Assembly (NCBI RefSeq): GCF_900104355.1 | Contig: NZ_FNIY01000010.1 | Location: 95,335-159,334 of the forward strand | Length of the DNA: 64,000 nt | Source: Phyllobacterium sp. OV277 | GTDB lineage: Bacteria; Pseudomonadota; Alphaproteobacteria; Rhizobiales; Rhizobiaceae | Reading direction: 5' to 3' | Part shown: piece by piece, positions 52,439 to 60,821 of the stretch | How the letters are laid out: each line of letters starts with the position of its first letter | How positions within the stretch are numbered: position 1 is the stretch's first letter | Made by a program: the position numbers and the translations under genes | Notes under the pieces: model-generated | Databases searched by the model: none | What the model was told of the DNA's origin: nothing | What the model saw: the letters and a program-made list of their open reading frames with translations, nothing else

Positions 52439-53929
52439 ATGCGTCCCTCGCGTTCAATCCTGTCGAGACTGCTCGGCACCATTCTTTTAACATTTGTGGC
52501 AGCGATACCGGCGACGGCCTTTGCCGATAATTCCATCACGGTTGGCACTGCAACCCTTGTCAACAAGGGTCTGGTTGGTGTGGGGAGAATTCCAGCCAGC
52601 CAGCGCGACAAGTTCGGTGAAACCTTTGGCTCCGGCTCCGGTATGGCAATGGACCCGGCAGCCTGGAGCCGCGATGGAGCCACATACAAGGGCACAATGC
52701 TGCTTCTGCCGGATCGCGGTTATAATTCGGTCGGCACCACCGATTACCGCCCGCGCCTCAATACGCTTTCCATCCAGTTCACACCGGTTGCTCCCGGAGC
52801 AACCCCATCCGCTGACAGGCAGCAATCCGCTGTAGAGGCCAAGCTCACCGATACGATATTGCTGGTCGATGACAAGGGCGGCGATACCACCGGCCTCGAT
52901 CCCGAGACTGATGTTCGCGCCGCAGCGGGAGATTTTCCTGTCCTGCCACAGGCCAAGAACGGCAAGATCGCACTGGATAATGAAGCAATCATCCGGCTGG
53001 CGGATGGCTCCATGTTCATCAGTGACGAATACGGGCCGAACATCTATCGCTTCTCGGCCGATGGCCGTCTGCTTTCCGCAACCCAGCCGCCAGCAGCCCT
53101 TGTACCCATACGCCACGGCAAGCCAAATTTCGCCTCCAACAATCCCGGCCCCGGTGCGCAGGCCCCTGACCCCAAAGATCCCGATACCGGACGCCAGAAC
53201 AATCAGGGCCTTGAGGGCATGGCTCTGACACCTGATGGCAAGTTTCTGATTGCCGTTCTTCAGTCTGCAACCAGACAGGATGGCGGTGATTCCAGCTCGA
53301 CACGTCAGAACACACGTGCGCTTGTTTATGACGCAGCTGATCCGTCTCATCTCAAACTGGTGCATGAATATGTCGTGCCGCTTCCGGTTTTCACCAATGC
53401 GAAGGGCAAGAAAGCCGTTGCTGCGCAAAGCGAGATCGTGGCGCTTTCAGACAAGACGTTTCTGATGCTGGCGCGTGATAGCGGCAATGGCTACGGCATG
53501 GAAGGCGACACGTCACTCTATCGCAATATCACTCTAGTCGACACATCGGCAGCCACTGACATTGCCGGTAGTGCTTTCGACGCCGACAAGGCTGTAGCGC
53601 CGAAGGGTGTGCTTGATCCGTCAGTAACAGCGGCAACCCTGACACCTTTTATCGATATCAATGACAGCGCATCTTTAGCACGCTTTGCCCTGCACAACGG
53701 CGCACCAAATGATCGGAACAATCTGTCTGAGAAATGGGAAGCCATGGCGCTTGTGAGCGTCCTTGATCCCAAACTTCCGGATGATTATTTCCTGTTCGTC
53801 GCCAACGACAATGATTTCCTGACGCAGGACGGATTTCAAGTCGGGGCAAGTTATAAGGGAGACGGTGGCGCGGATGTCGACACGATGTTTCAGGTCTTTC
53901 AGGTAACTCTGCCAGGTCTGTCCAAGTAG
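52439..53929 (+). CDS. Secreted esterase-like phytase-family protein
   Basis: The 496-residue precursor has a signal peptide (about 1-29, ending AFA) and the esterase-like/phytase-like fold (PF13449 type). Evidence is LPDRGYNSVGTTDYRPRLNT, EAIIRLADGSMFISDEYGPN (acidic metal-site pattern), GLEGMALTPDGKFLIAVLQS and the C-terminal DEWEAMAL-like LSEKWEAMALVSVLDPKLPD. Such proteins are periplasmic phosphoesterase-like enzymes of uncertain substrate. AAAGGATATTTTC precedes the ATG as ribosome-binding site. It may help in phosphate scavenging, but nothing in the sequence shows a Pho box. Confidence 0.85.
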   Translation: MRPSRSILSRLLGTILLTFVAAIPATAFADNSITVGTATLVNKGLVGVGRIPASQRDKFGETFGSGSGMAMDPAAWSRDGATYKGTMLLLPDRGYNSVGTTDYRPRLNTLSIQFTPVAPGATPSADRQQSAVEAKLTDTILLVDDKGGDTTGLDPETDVRAAAGDFPVLPQAKNGKIALDNEAIIRLADGSMFISDEYGPNIYRFSADGRLLSATQPPAALVPIRHGKPNFASNNPGPGAQAPDPKDPDTGRQNNQGLEGMALTPDGKFLIAVLQSATRQDGGDSSSTRQNTRALVYDAADPSHLKLVHEYVVPLPVFTNAKGKKAVAAQSEIVALSDKTFLMLARDSGNGYGMEGDTSLYRNITLVDTSAATDIAGSAFDADKAVAPKGVLDPSVTAATLTPFIDINDSASLARFALHNGAPNDRNNLSEKWEAMALVSVLDPKLPDDYFLFVANDNDFLTQDGFQVGASYKGDGGADVDTMFQVFQVTLPGLSK

Positions 53930-53941
53930 GACTATCTGACA

Positions 53942-53972
53942 AACAGCGGGTGTGCGCGCCGCATCCGCTGTT
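53942..53972 (+). terminator. Hairpin downstream of the phytase-like gene
   Basis: Perfect 8-bp arms AACAGCGG/CCGCTGTT with a 15-nt loop, 13 bp past the stop. There is no clear T-run after it, so it may act as a weak terminator or RNA 3'-end stabiliser. Confidence 0.4.
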
Positions 53973-54037
53973 ATCAGCCTCTTCCGATGCTATTCGTGTT
54001 ATATGATCCGCTGATATGACCGCAATGGAACACACCG

Positions 54038-54556
54038 ATGCTCCGACTGATGCTTCTCCGTCATGCCAAATCAGACTGGCCAGATGGTATTGATGACCAT
54101 GACCGTCCGCTTGCAGAGCGTGGAAGGCAAGCGAGCCCGTTGATGGCGGAATATATGGCGCAGGAAGGACTGCTGCCTGATCTTGCCATTGTTTCCACGG
54201 CCCGTCGAACAATGGAAACGTGGGAACTGGTACGTCCTGCCCTAGCGCATGAGATTGACTGGCGCGAGGAGGCCCGCATTTACGAGGCTCCTGCCCGCGT
54301 CATTGTGGATATTGTCAGATCAACAGAACCTGCAATCCAGTCCCTGCTGATAATCGGCCATAATCCGGGACTGCACGACGTCGCCCTTCAACTTATCGGC
54401 AATGGCAAAGAGGCCGATCTTGCCCGGCTCCGGCTGAAATATCCAACCGCAGGTCTTGTCGTGATCGACTTCAAAGCGAAAAGCTGGTCCGACCTGCCGG
54501 AACAATCCGGAAAGCTGGATCGGTTTGTGACACCAAAGACCATTGCTGCTGTTTAG
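54038..54556 (+). CDS. SixA-like phosphohistidine phosphatase
   Basis: The 172-residue histidine-phosphatase-superfamily protein has the catalytic RHG-type motif near the start (LLRHAKSDWP, His9), ERGRQASPLMAEYMAQE, and the second catalytic His in IIGHNPGLHDVALQLIG. SixA-like proteins remove phosphate from phosphohistidine in phosphotransfer proteins. The product is soluble with no signal peptide. It stands alone in the same direction as its neighbours. Function is at family level only. Confidence 0.9.
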   Translation: MLRLMLLRHAKSDWPDGIDDHDRPLAERGRQASPLMAEYMAQEGLLPDLAIVSTARRTMETWELVRPALAHEIDWREEARIYEAPARVIVDIVRSTEPAIQSLLIIGHNPGLHDVALQLIGNGKEADLARLRLKYPTAGLVVIDFKAKSWSDLPEQSGKLDRFVTPKTIAAV

Positions 54557-54646
54557 AGCAACCCTATAAAACCCCAGATTGTATTGAGCTTTTATTCGCC
54601 GAATTCGGCACAATAGAGCCGTCACTTCAGCTTTCGGTAGTTGATT

Positions 54647-54904
54647 ATGACAATAATTTTTCGAATATGTGACGGTACCATTCATTTCAAATCGCGATTG
54701 GACGTCCGTATGCGCCTTAGAGAGCTTCAGGAAATCAGGTACGAAGAAGAAACAGCCAATCTCAAGTTTTCAGGACTCAATCCTTTCAACGAGCCAAAGA
54801 GCGTCAACATTTCCATCGACAATCCCGAGGCGTTCCTCAATGCCATCAAAACTGCAATAGCAGATCGCGAAGGCAAGCCGGTCAAATTTGGCAAGGGCAA
54901 ATAG
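54647..54904 (+). CDS. Small hypothetical protein (85 aa)
   Basis: An 85-residue charged protein beginning MTIIFRICDGTIHFKSRLDV and ending GKPVKFGKGK. It has no signal peptide, and I do not recognise a family. The pattern of a beta start followed by SVNISIDNPEAFLNAIKTA suggests a small alpha/beta fold. The ribosome-binding site is weak, and a TTG six bases upstream is open. Coding-like codon use supports it as real. It lies between the SixA-like gene and zwf. Confidence 0.6.
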   Translation: MTIIFRICDGTIHFKSRLDVRMRLRELQEIRYEEETANLKFSGLNPFNEPKSVNISIDNPEAFLNAIKTAIADREGKPVKFGKGK

Positions 54905-54939
54905 GCGACCGAACACCCCGCATAAAAAGAAGTCGGTGA

Positions 54940-54959
54940 AGGCAAGATAATGCTTGCCT
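54940..54959 (+). promoter_or_regulatory. 7-bp inverted repeat between the small gene and zwf
   Basis: Arms AGGCAAG/CTTGCCT with a 6-nt centre, 36 bp after the small gene and 143 bp before the zwf GTG. It is either a terminator without a T-run or an operator of the zwf transcript. Confidence 0.35.
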
Positions 54960-55055
54960 CCTCATCACTTATTCCGTTCATTCTCCATGGATACTATCCA
55001 GAGGCAGCGCACGCATCGCATCGTGTTCCCCAAGTGTTGAACCAAAGGAGATCTC

Positions 55056-55109
55056 ATGTACGAACCGATCTGGAACAGTTTGACAATGGTCCGGTGCTCC
55101 TGTGACTGA
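55056..55109 (+). CDS. Possible 17-residue leader peptide overlapping the zwf start
   Basis: A strong ribosome-binding site (AAAGGAG, 5 bp before ATG) starts a short frame, MYEPIWNSLTMVRCSCD. It ends TGA at 55107-55109, overlapping the GTG start of zwf (55102) in another frame. zwf itself has no good Shine-Dalgarno, so translation could be coupled to this leader. No homology is known to me. Confidence 0.4.
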   Translation: MYEPIWNSLTMVRCSCD

Positions 55110-56622
55110 ACCCGCCATAGCCCCTGCCCCACCCGTCACTCTGGTCATCTTCGGCGCAACCGGTGACCTGACGCGGCGGCTGCTCGTTCCCACCATCCTC
55201 AACATGACGCAAAGCGGCCTGGTCAATGACAGCCTGCAAATCCTCGGCATCGGCCTTGATCCTGGTGATGATGAAATGTTGCGGGCCAAGCTTGAGGCAT
55301 TTCTGGCGACCTCGAACATCAAAGCAAACTATAGTGACGAGACATGGCAGCAGTTGCGGTCCCGCATTTTCTACCTGCAGGGCGACTTCACACAGGATGC
55401 CATTTACACGCAGATAGTCAGTCGGCTCAGAGAACAGACGGGGCGCAATGCAGCTTATTACCTCGCTGTGCCACCGCTTTTCTTCGGCGATATCGTCGAC
55501 AAACTGGCCGATAATGGCCTTCTGAAAGAAGATGGCTCCTTCCGCCGCCTCGTTATTGAAAAGCCTTTTGGAACCGATCTCGCCTCCGCCAAGGCACTCA
55601 ATGCCCGGATATTGAATCGGGTTCCCGAAAGTCAGGTCTATCGCGTCGACCATTTTCTCGGGAAAGAGACCGTCCAGAACATCATGACGGCCCGCTTTGC
55701 CAACATGATGATCGAATCCATCTGGAGCAATAATTTTATCGACCATGTTCAGATAACAGCAGCGGAACTCGTCGATGTTGGCACGCGCGGCAAGTTCTAC
55801 GATGCCACGGGCGCACTCAGGGATATGGTTCCAAACCACCTGTTCCAGCTTCTGGCCATGGTTGCCATGGAGCCGCCCAATAGCTTTGACGCCGAAGCCA
55901 TCCGCGACGAGAAGGGCAAGGTGCTGAAAGCTCTACGGATTTATTCACCCGAAGAAGCAGAACAGAACTCGGCGCGCGGAGCCTATACGGCAGGTGTCTC
56001 CAACGGAAACACCATACCCGCTTACACGGATATTGCCGATGTTGCCCGCGACAGTGCAACAGAGACTTTCGTTGCACTGAAGCTCTACATCGATACCTGG
56101 CGCTGGGCAGGTGTTCCGTTTTATCTGAGGACAGGAAAGGCTATGACCGCCCGCGACACGGAGATTATCGTTACTTTCCGTCAGGTCCCCTTTGCTCAAT
56201 TTAAGGGAATGGCTCCTCAGCGCCTTACACCAAACCGCCTCATCATTCAGGTACAGCCGGACGAAGGTCTGCATATCGAGATATCGATCAAATCCCCCGG
56301 CCTTTCCGTGGAACCCATGCCGATATCACTTGATTTCAACTATGCGGACTTCTTTGATATCGGCAAACTGACAGGCTATGAATCCCTGCTTTATGATCTG
56401 TTTGACGGTGACCAGACGCTGTTTCAACGCGCTGACAGCATTGAAGCGGGATGGGCGGCGGTGCAGCCCTTTCTCGACCTTTGGTCGAAATCGAAAGAAA
56501 GACCGGATACATATCCGGCGGGGAGCATGGGACCTCAATCTGCCGAAGCGCTCATTGAGCGGGATGGGCGCAAATGGCATCAGCCGGATGTGGCGCACAG
56601 GGTGAAAGCCAAGGTCTCGTAG
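55102..56622 (+). CDS. zwf: Glucose-6-phosphate 1-dehydrogenase
   Basis: The 506-residue enzyme oxidises glucose-6-phosphate to 6-phosphogluconolactone. The GTG start gives the N-terminal Rossmann motif VTLVIFGATGDLTRRLLVPT. Active-site sequence RVDHFLGKETVQNI contains the catalytic His region (DHFLGKE) and EKPFG precedes it. The C-terminal part has GTRGKFYDATGALRDMVPNH and PFYLRTGKAM. This looks like the second G6PDH type rather than the copy that sits with pgl/edd in many rhizobia. That is based on memory of the family. It is followed at 33 bp by a PPi-type phosphofructokinase gene. Confidence 0.95.
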   Translation: MTEPAIAPAPPVTLVIFGATGDLTRRLLVPTILNMTQSGLVNDSLQILGIGLDPGDDEMLRAKLEAFLATSNIKANYSDETWQQLRSRIFYLQGDFTQDAIYTQIVSRLREQTGRNAAYYLAVPPLFFGDIVDKLADNGLLKEDGSFRRLVIEKPFGTDLASAKALNARILNRVPESQVYRVDHFLGKETVQNIMTARFANMMIESIWSNNFIDHVQITAAELVDVGTRGKFYDATGALRDMVPNHLFQLLAMVAMEPPNSFDAEAIRDEKGKVLKALRIYSPEEAEQNSARGAYTAGVSNGNTIPAYTDIADVARDSATETFVALKLYIDTWRWAGVPFYLRTGKAMTARDTEIIVTFRQVPFAQFKGMAPQRLTPNRLIIQVQPDEGLHIEISIKSPGLSVEPMPISLDFNYADFFDIGKLTGYESLLYDLFDGDQTLFQRADSIEAGWAAVQPFLDLWSKSKERPDTYPAGSMGPQSAEALIERDGRKWHQPDVAHRVKAKVS

Positions 56623-56655
56623 CGGGACCAAACGATGATATCGAGAGGGACGGAT

Positions 56656-57819
56656 ATGACCGAGACATTCGTAATTGCACAGGGTGGTGGTCCGACAGCA
56701 GTAATTAACCAGACACTGGCTGGTGCTGTGCTTGAAGTGCGCAAGCGTTATCCGGGTGCCCGTGTGCTTGGCGCGCGCCATGGCGTGCGGGGCATTCGTG
56801 ATGGCAATTTCGTTGAACTCTCGGCGCTATCGGACCAGCAATTGCACCTCATCGCCGGAACACCCAGCGCCGCCCTGGGCAGTACGCGTGACAAGCCGGA
56901 CGCCGCTTATTGTGAAACAATCCTGAAAAGCCTGCGACAAGTCGGGGCCACCGCATTCATCAATATCGGGGGCAATGATACAGCCGGCACGCAGCAAATC
57001 CTTGTTGAAGCCGCGAACAATGACATTGCCTTCGTCCATGCACCCAAGACGATCGACAATGATCTCGTCGAAAGCGACCACACGCCCGGCTTCATCTCCG
57101 CTGCCGAGTTCATTGCCGGTGCCTTTGTCAGTATTGATCTCGATTTTCGCGCCCTGCCCGGCATTTATGTGGGGATTGTCATGGGAAGGCATGCGGGCTT
57201 CCTGACCACCGCCGCAGCCGCCTGGCAGCGGGATGATAGCAGTGCACCCCACCTCGTCTATGTGCCGGAGCGGGCCTTCTCGGCAAAGCGGTTCATTGAG
57301 GACGTGCGTGAAGCCCAAAGCCGTCACGGACGATGCATCGTGGCCATGTCCGAAGGTGTCACCAGTGAAGATGGCCGTGCTGTGGTGGAAAACCTTGTTC
57401 CCGCTGACCGGCTCGAACGCGACGCCCATGGCAATATCCGGCTTTCGGGTGGAGAGTTGGGTATGGCCATCGAACAACTCCTGCGGGAAGGCTTGCCGGG
57501 CGCACGCGCACGGGTTGACACATTCGGCTATCTGCCGCGTGGCAATATCAGCACCATCAATACGACAGACGCCAAAGAAGCCTTTGAAGCGGGTGCATTT
57601 GCGGTTGAGGCGGCGGCGCGCGGTGGCGGATCAGTCGCCTTGCAATACGCCAATGGAGCTACAAGTCCGCAACTGGTTCCTCTCGCCAATGTCGCCGGAA
57701 AAACGCAACATTTGCCGGATAATTTTCTCCTTGATGACGCCAACCAGATTTCGGCCGCATGCCATTCTTATTTCGAGCGATTGCTGCCCAAGCGTTTCAC
57801 ACTTGCCGAGCCGCTATAG
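56656..57819 (+). CDS. 6-phosphofructokinase, PPi-dependent type
   Basis: The 387-residue enzyme starts MTETFVIAQGGGPTAVINQT at ATG 56656 (GAGAGGGACGG upstream). It contains INIGGNDTAGTQQI, HAPKTIDNDLVESDHT and IVMGRHAGFLTTAAA. The Lys in PKTIDND, and the absence of the ATP-type GGDGS/PGTIDND pair, point to a pyrophosphate-dependent enzyme, which can run reversibly. It is the second gene of a zwf-pfp pair. Genes for ordinary EMP enzymes are not nearby. Cofactor use is inference from these motifs. Confidence 0.9.
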   Translation: MTETFVIAQGGGPTAVINQTLAGAVLEVRKRYPGARVLGARHGVRGIRDGNFVELSALSDQQLHLIAGTPSAALGSTRDKPDAAYCETILKSLRQVGATAFINIGGNDTAGTQQILVEAANNDIAFVHAPKTIDNDLVESDHTPGFISAAEFIAGAFVSIDLDFRALPGIYVGIVMGRHAGFLTTAAAAWQRDDSSAPHLVYVPERAFSAKRFIEDVREAQSRHGRCIVAMSEGVTSEDGRAVVENLVPADRLERDAHGNIRLSGGELGMAIEQLLREGLPGARARVDTFGYLPRGNISTINTTDAKEAFEAGAFAVEAAARGGGSVALQYANGATSPQLVPLANVAGKTQHLPDNFLLDDANQISAACHSYFERLLPKRFTLAEPL

Positions 57820-57826
57820 CAGTCGC

Positions 57827-57856
57827 GGCTACAACCCATATTGCAGGGTTGTAGCC
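57827..57856 (+). terminator. Terminator hairpin after the phosphofructokinase gene
   Basis: A long perfect stem GGCTACAACCC/GGGTTGTAGCC (11 bp) with an 8-nt loop lies 7 bp past the stop, followed by TTGAATATTG. The T-run is weak, but the stability and position support a terminator. Confidence 0.65.
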
Positions 57857-57944
57857 TTGAATATTGTGGTCTGTTTGAGCTTTGATGACTGTCTCTCCGG
57901 GCTCTGCAACAAATCGCTTGCGTTGGAACGGACACTTCTCTATA

Positions 57945-57962
57945 AGTGAGTATGTACTCACT
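57945..57962. promoter_or_regulatory. Palindrome upstream of the TetR gene
   Basis: Perfect 8-bp arms AGTGAGTA/TACTCACT with a 2-nt centre, ending 14 bp before the TetR start. It is likely the self-regulatory operator. A related palindrome precedes the SDR gene. Confidence 0.65.
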
Positions 57963-57976
57963 CAAGGAATTGTCCA

Positions 57977-58549
57977 GTGGCTCGTCCGCTCAGCGAAGAC
58001 AAACGAAACGCCATTCTTATGGCAGCGACTGAAAGCATCGCTGTCCTTGGCACAGGTGCATCCACGGCAAAGATCGCCAAGGATGCCGGCGTTGCGGAGG
58101 GTTCGCTGTTTACATATTTCCCCAGCAAGGACGAATTGCTGAACCAGCTCTACCTCGATATCAAATCGGATTTGCGCGCTGCAATTACGACTGGCTACCC
58201 TGCCAAGGCGAGCTTGAAGGAGCGCTGCGAACATTTGTGGAGCCGCTCGCTTGACTGGGCAGCGGCCAACCCCGCCAAACGCAAGACGATGCGGCAGCTC
58301 GGTATTTCAAACCGTATAACCGAGCAAAGCAAGAAGACAGGTTCGGAAGCCTTTCGCGATATCACCGCAATGCTGGAAGAAGGTTTCACAACGGGTGCCC
58401 TGAGACAACAGCCCACCGGGTTCATAGGCGGAATTATGGAATCGCTGTCGGAAATGACGCTCGATTTCATCGCCCGCGATCCCAAGAATGCAAGCACATA
58501 CAAGAAATCCGGTTTCGACGCTTTCTGGGGCGCAATCTCCACCAGTTAA
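57977..58549 (+). CDS. TetR-family regulator
   Basis: The 190-residue regulator has a GTG start (MARPLSEDKRNAILMAATES). Its N-terminal helix-turn-helix is TAKIAKDAGVAEGSLFTYFP (about 30-49), and its helical C-terminal ligand/dimer domain is of the usual size. It lies between two TGAGT/ACTCA palindromes and is followed in the same direction by an SDR gene, its probable target. The ligand is unknown. Confidence 0.93.
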   Translation: MARPLSEDKRNAILMAATESIAVLGTGASTAKIAKDAGVAEGSLFTYFPSKDELLNQLYLDIKSDLRAAITTGYPAKASLKERCEHLWSRSLDWAAANPAKRKTMRQLGISNRITEQSKKTGSEAFRDITAMLEEGFTTGALRQQPTGFIGGIMESLSEMTLDFIARDPKNASTYKKSGFDAFWGAISTS

Positions 58550-58571
58550 GCGCGTTCAAATTTAACACTTA

Positions 58572-58593
58572 AATGAGTGCTTATTCACTCATT
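58572..58593. promoter_or_regulatory. Palindrome between the TetR and SDR genes
   Basis: Perfect 8-bp arms AATGAGTG/CACTCATT with a 6-nt centre, 19 bp before the SDR start. It shares TGAGT/ACTCA half-sites with the palindrome before TetR, though the half-site spacing differs by 4 bp. Confidence 0.55.
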
Positions 58594-58612
58594 ATCATTG
58601 AAAGGCAATGCA

Positions 58613-59479
58613 ATGTCAAAAGTCTGGTTGATTACAGGAAGTGCCAATGGTCTTGGGCGATCAATCGCCGAGGCTGTCCTTAACTCTGGGGCAAGCCTTG
58701 TTGCTACCGCCCGCAGTACTGCCACTCTGGCAGACCTCAAAGAGCGTTTTGGCGACAGGATACTGATTGTACCGCTTGATGTGACGAATGCAGATGCAGC
58801 GCATGCTGCCGTCAAACAGGCGGTCGATACATTTGGCCGGTTGGATGTCCTCGTGAACAATGCGGGATACGGGCAGGTCAGCCCTTTCGAACAGACAGAT
58901 GAAAGGGACTTCTACGCACAGATCGATATCAATTTCTTCGGCGTGGTGAACTTGATACGGGCCGCACTGCCCGTGATGCGCGGCCAGCGTTCCGGCCATA
59001 TCATCAATATTTCCTCCGTAGGCGGACGCACCGGCACCCCGGGTCTGAGTGCCTATCAATCGGCAAAATGGGCCGTCGGTGGCCTGACAGAAGTGCTCGC
59101 GCAGGAAGTTGCCCCCTTTGGCGTCAAGGTCATCGCCGTTGAGCCGGGTGGTATGCGCACCAATTGGGGCTCGACGGCAAGGAACAACATCCCCACCTTA
59201 TTGCCCGAATACGAGGCAAGTGTTGGTGCACTGACGAAGATCTTGCGGGCCTATGTCGGCAATGAAGTGGGTGATCCCGAGAAGATATCCCAGGTGATTA
59301 TCGACCTTGCCGAACAGGAAACGCTGCCCGCCCATTTGTTGCTTGGCAACGACGCCCTTTACGTATTCAACGAAGCGGAAATGCGGCGCACCAAGGCGGC
59401 AGCTGAATGGGAACACGTATCGCGCTCAACCGATTTCGACGACAGTAATCTGGACGCTCTGAAAGCCTTGAGATCTTAA
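58613..59479 (+). CDS. Short-chain dehydrogenase/reductase
   Basis: The 288-residue classical SDR starts MSKVWLITGSANGLGRSIAE (AAAGG upstream). The TGxxxGLG cofactor motif is at about 8-15, NNAG at about 81-84, and the catalytic triad is Ser (INISSVGG), Tyr and Lys (YQSAK). NADP-type preference is possible from the Arg after the second strand (ATARS). The substrate is unknown. TetR-controlled SDRs often act on xenobiotic aldehydes or ketones, but that is general knowledge only. It is preceded by a palindrome shared with the TetR promoter. Confidence 0.94.
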   Translation: MSKVWLITGSANGLGRSIAEAVLNSGASLVATARSTATLADLKERFGDRILIVPLDVTNADAAHAAVKQAVDTFGRLDVLVNNAGYGQVSPFEQTDERDFYAQIDINFFGVVNLIRAALPVMRGQRSGHIINISSVGGRTGTPGLSAYQSAKWAVGGLTEVLAQEVAPFGVKVIAVEPGGMRTNWGSTARNNIPTLLPEYEASVGALTKILRAYVGNEVGDPEKISQVIIDLAEQETLPAHLLLGNDALYVFNEAEMRRTKAAAEWEHVSRSTDFDDSNLDALKALRS

Positions 59480-59495
59480 CCCGGAATCTTTGGCA

Positions 59496-59526
59496 CTGTC
59501 CGTAAAGTCGATGGTTTTACGGGCAG
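59496..59526 (+). terminator. Hairpin after the SDR gene
   Basis: An 11-bp stem CTGTCCGTAAA/TTTACGGGCAG with one G-T wobble and a 9-nt loop, 16 bp past the stop. It has no distinct T-run. It is a candidate terminator just before the methyltransferase gene. Confidence 0.4.
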
Positions 59527-59545
59527 CTGACCATGTGGAGATGAA

Positions 59546-60124
59546 ATGACCAACACAGGCACTTGGGCTGACTTCGCTTACTTCTTCCGGACATGGCTTT
59601 CTGATCCATTGCGGGTTGCAGCTGTTGCCCCGTCGGGCAAAGCGCTGGCCCGGATCATGACCCAGGAAATCCGGCCGAACAACGGTCCGGTGCTGGAGCT
59701 TGGCCCCGGCACGGGCGCATTCACCAGAGCCCTTCTGGAGAAGGGTATCCAAGAGAGCGATCTGACGCTCATCGAATTCGGCTCGGAATTCCGGGAAATC
59801 CTCGGAAAGCGGTTCCCCCAATCCAGAGTGCTGTTGATGGATGCAGCAGAACTCGCACAGAACGGGATTTTTGAGGGCACGCCTGTATCAGCCGTTGTAA
59901 GCGGACTACCCCTGCTCTCGATGCCTGCGCAGAAAGTGACCGATATTCTCGCCGGTGCGTTTCATTATCTGCGCGAGGATGGAGCCTTTTATCAGTTCAC
60001 CTACGGTCCGCGATGCCCTGTCCCGCAGCGTGTCCTCGATCGCCTTGATCTCAGAGCAACCCATATCGGCCGTGCCGTCTGCAATCTGCCGCCCGCAGCG
60101 GTCTACAGGATCACCCGCCTTTGA
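59546..60124 (+). CDS. PmtA-like phospholipid N-methyltransferase
   Basis: The 192-residue class I methyltransferase has the AdoMet motif VLELGPGTGAFTRALLEKG (about 50-68) and VVSGLPLLSMPAQ. Its N-terminus FAYFFRTWLSDPLRVAAVAP resembles rhizobial PmtA, which methylates phosphatidylethanolamine stepwise toward phosphatidylcholine. The size (about 190-200 aa) agrees. rRNA dimethyltransferase-like relatives share these motifs, so the substrate is probable rather than sure. Its 3' end overlaps the convergent DUF922 gene by 14 bp. Confidence 0.75.
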   Translation: MTNTGTWADFAYFFRTWLSDPLRVAAVAPSGKALARIMTQEIRPNNGPVLELGPGTGAFTRALLEKGIQESDLTLIEFGSEFREILGKRFPQSRVLLMDAAELAQNGIFEGTPVSAVVSGLPLLSMPAQKVTDILAGAFHYLREDGAFYQFTYGPRCPVPQRVLDRLDLRATHIGRAVCNLPPAAVYRITRL

Positions 60125-60710
60125 CCAACCGCAGAACCATCTGCTGAATATTGCCGCCTTCACCCATTTCGACGCGGTCAAAGTCCCGGCCTTTCTGACG
60201 CTGTGCGAGAGATAGCTCAGAAAGGCGTTTGGTCATTTCAACCCTGATTTTGCGGCAATCGGGATCGTCGGGAACAGACAGACCGATGGTAGCCGCTTCA
60301 ATGGCCTTGACCATGTCTTTGATGGTAACGCCATGCACGGCTTCATGGGTCTGAACACCAGCAATAAAGGTTTCCCAATTTGCCTGAACTGGCGCGGGAA
60401 GCCGCTCGGCAGGTTTTGGCAAGGTGTAAGTGATGATGAGTTTTGGCTTGGCGGAAACGAGTGTGCAGGCATTGCCCTGTCTTTCGTATTTCCGCTGCCA
60501 CGTCAGTTTGAAATTGGTATGGGCAATAACGCGGGTCGAGCCGCCAATCAACGGGCCCCGCTGGCCGATCGAAGCATAGAGTTCCGCACCGGATTTACCT
60601 GTGATGGCATAGGTCTCTACCTTCTCGACAGCCTGCCACTCAGCTTGAGCAGACAGCGGCGCAAGGACGACGCAAGCCGCAAAAAATCCAATTCGAATCT
60701 CTGTTTTCAC
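60111..60710 (-). CDS. DUF922-family secreted zinc-protease-like protein
   Basis: I place the start at the GTG giving MKTEIRIGFFAACVVLAPLS (199 aa, signal peptide 1-22), because GAGGGG lies 8 bp upstream. The longer open frame adds a Cys-rich N-terminus that does not fit a signal. The body has the DUF922 pattern with THEAVHG, an HExxH-like metal site (HEAVH), and FKLTWQRKYERQGN. DUF922 proteins are predicted periplasmic metallopeptidases, but activity is unproven. The gene converges on the PmtA-like gene. Confidence 0.8.
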   Translation of the reverse strand: MKTEIRIGFFAACVVLAPLSAQAEWQAVEKVETYAITGKSGAELYASIGQRGPLIGGSTRVIAHTNFKLTWQRKYERQGNACTLVSAKPKLIITYTLPKPAERLPAPVQANWETFIAGVQTHEAVHGVTIKDMVKAIEAATIGLSVPDDPDCRKIRVEMTKRLSELSLAQRQKGRDFDRVEMGEGGNIQQMVLRLVKGG

Positions 60711-60821
60711 CCCGAAATTCCCCTCGCGTTCTCCTGTCGATCCGCAGAACGCGTTATTTATCGCACGAAGGCAGGCGGCGCATAATGTAAAGCGCCGCAC
60801 TTTTCTGCCTTGAGGATCAGA

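Noticed and set aside
52487..53428. A 313-codon frame opposite the phytase-like gene
   Set aside because: It is antisense to a gene with signal peptide and family motifs, and its translation shows no domain.
60711..60800. Longer N-terminus for the DUF922 protein
   Set aside because: The added residues are Cys- and Arg-rich and would bury the signal peptide. The GTG at 60710 has GAGGGG at proper distance.
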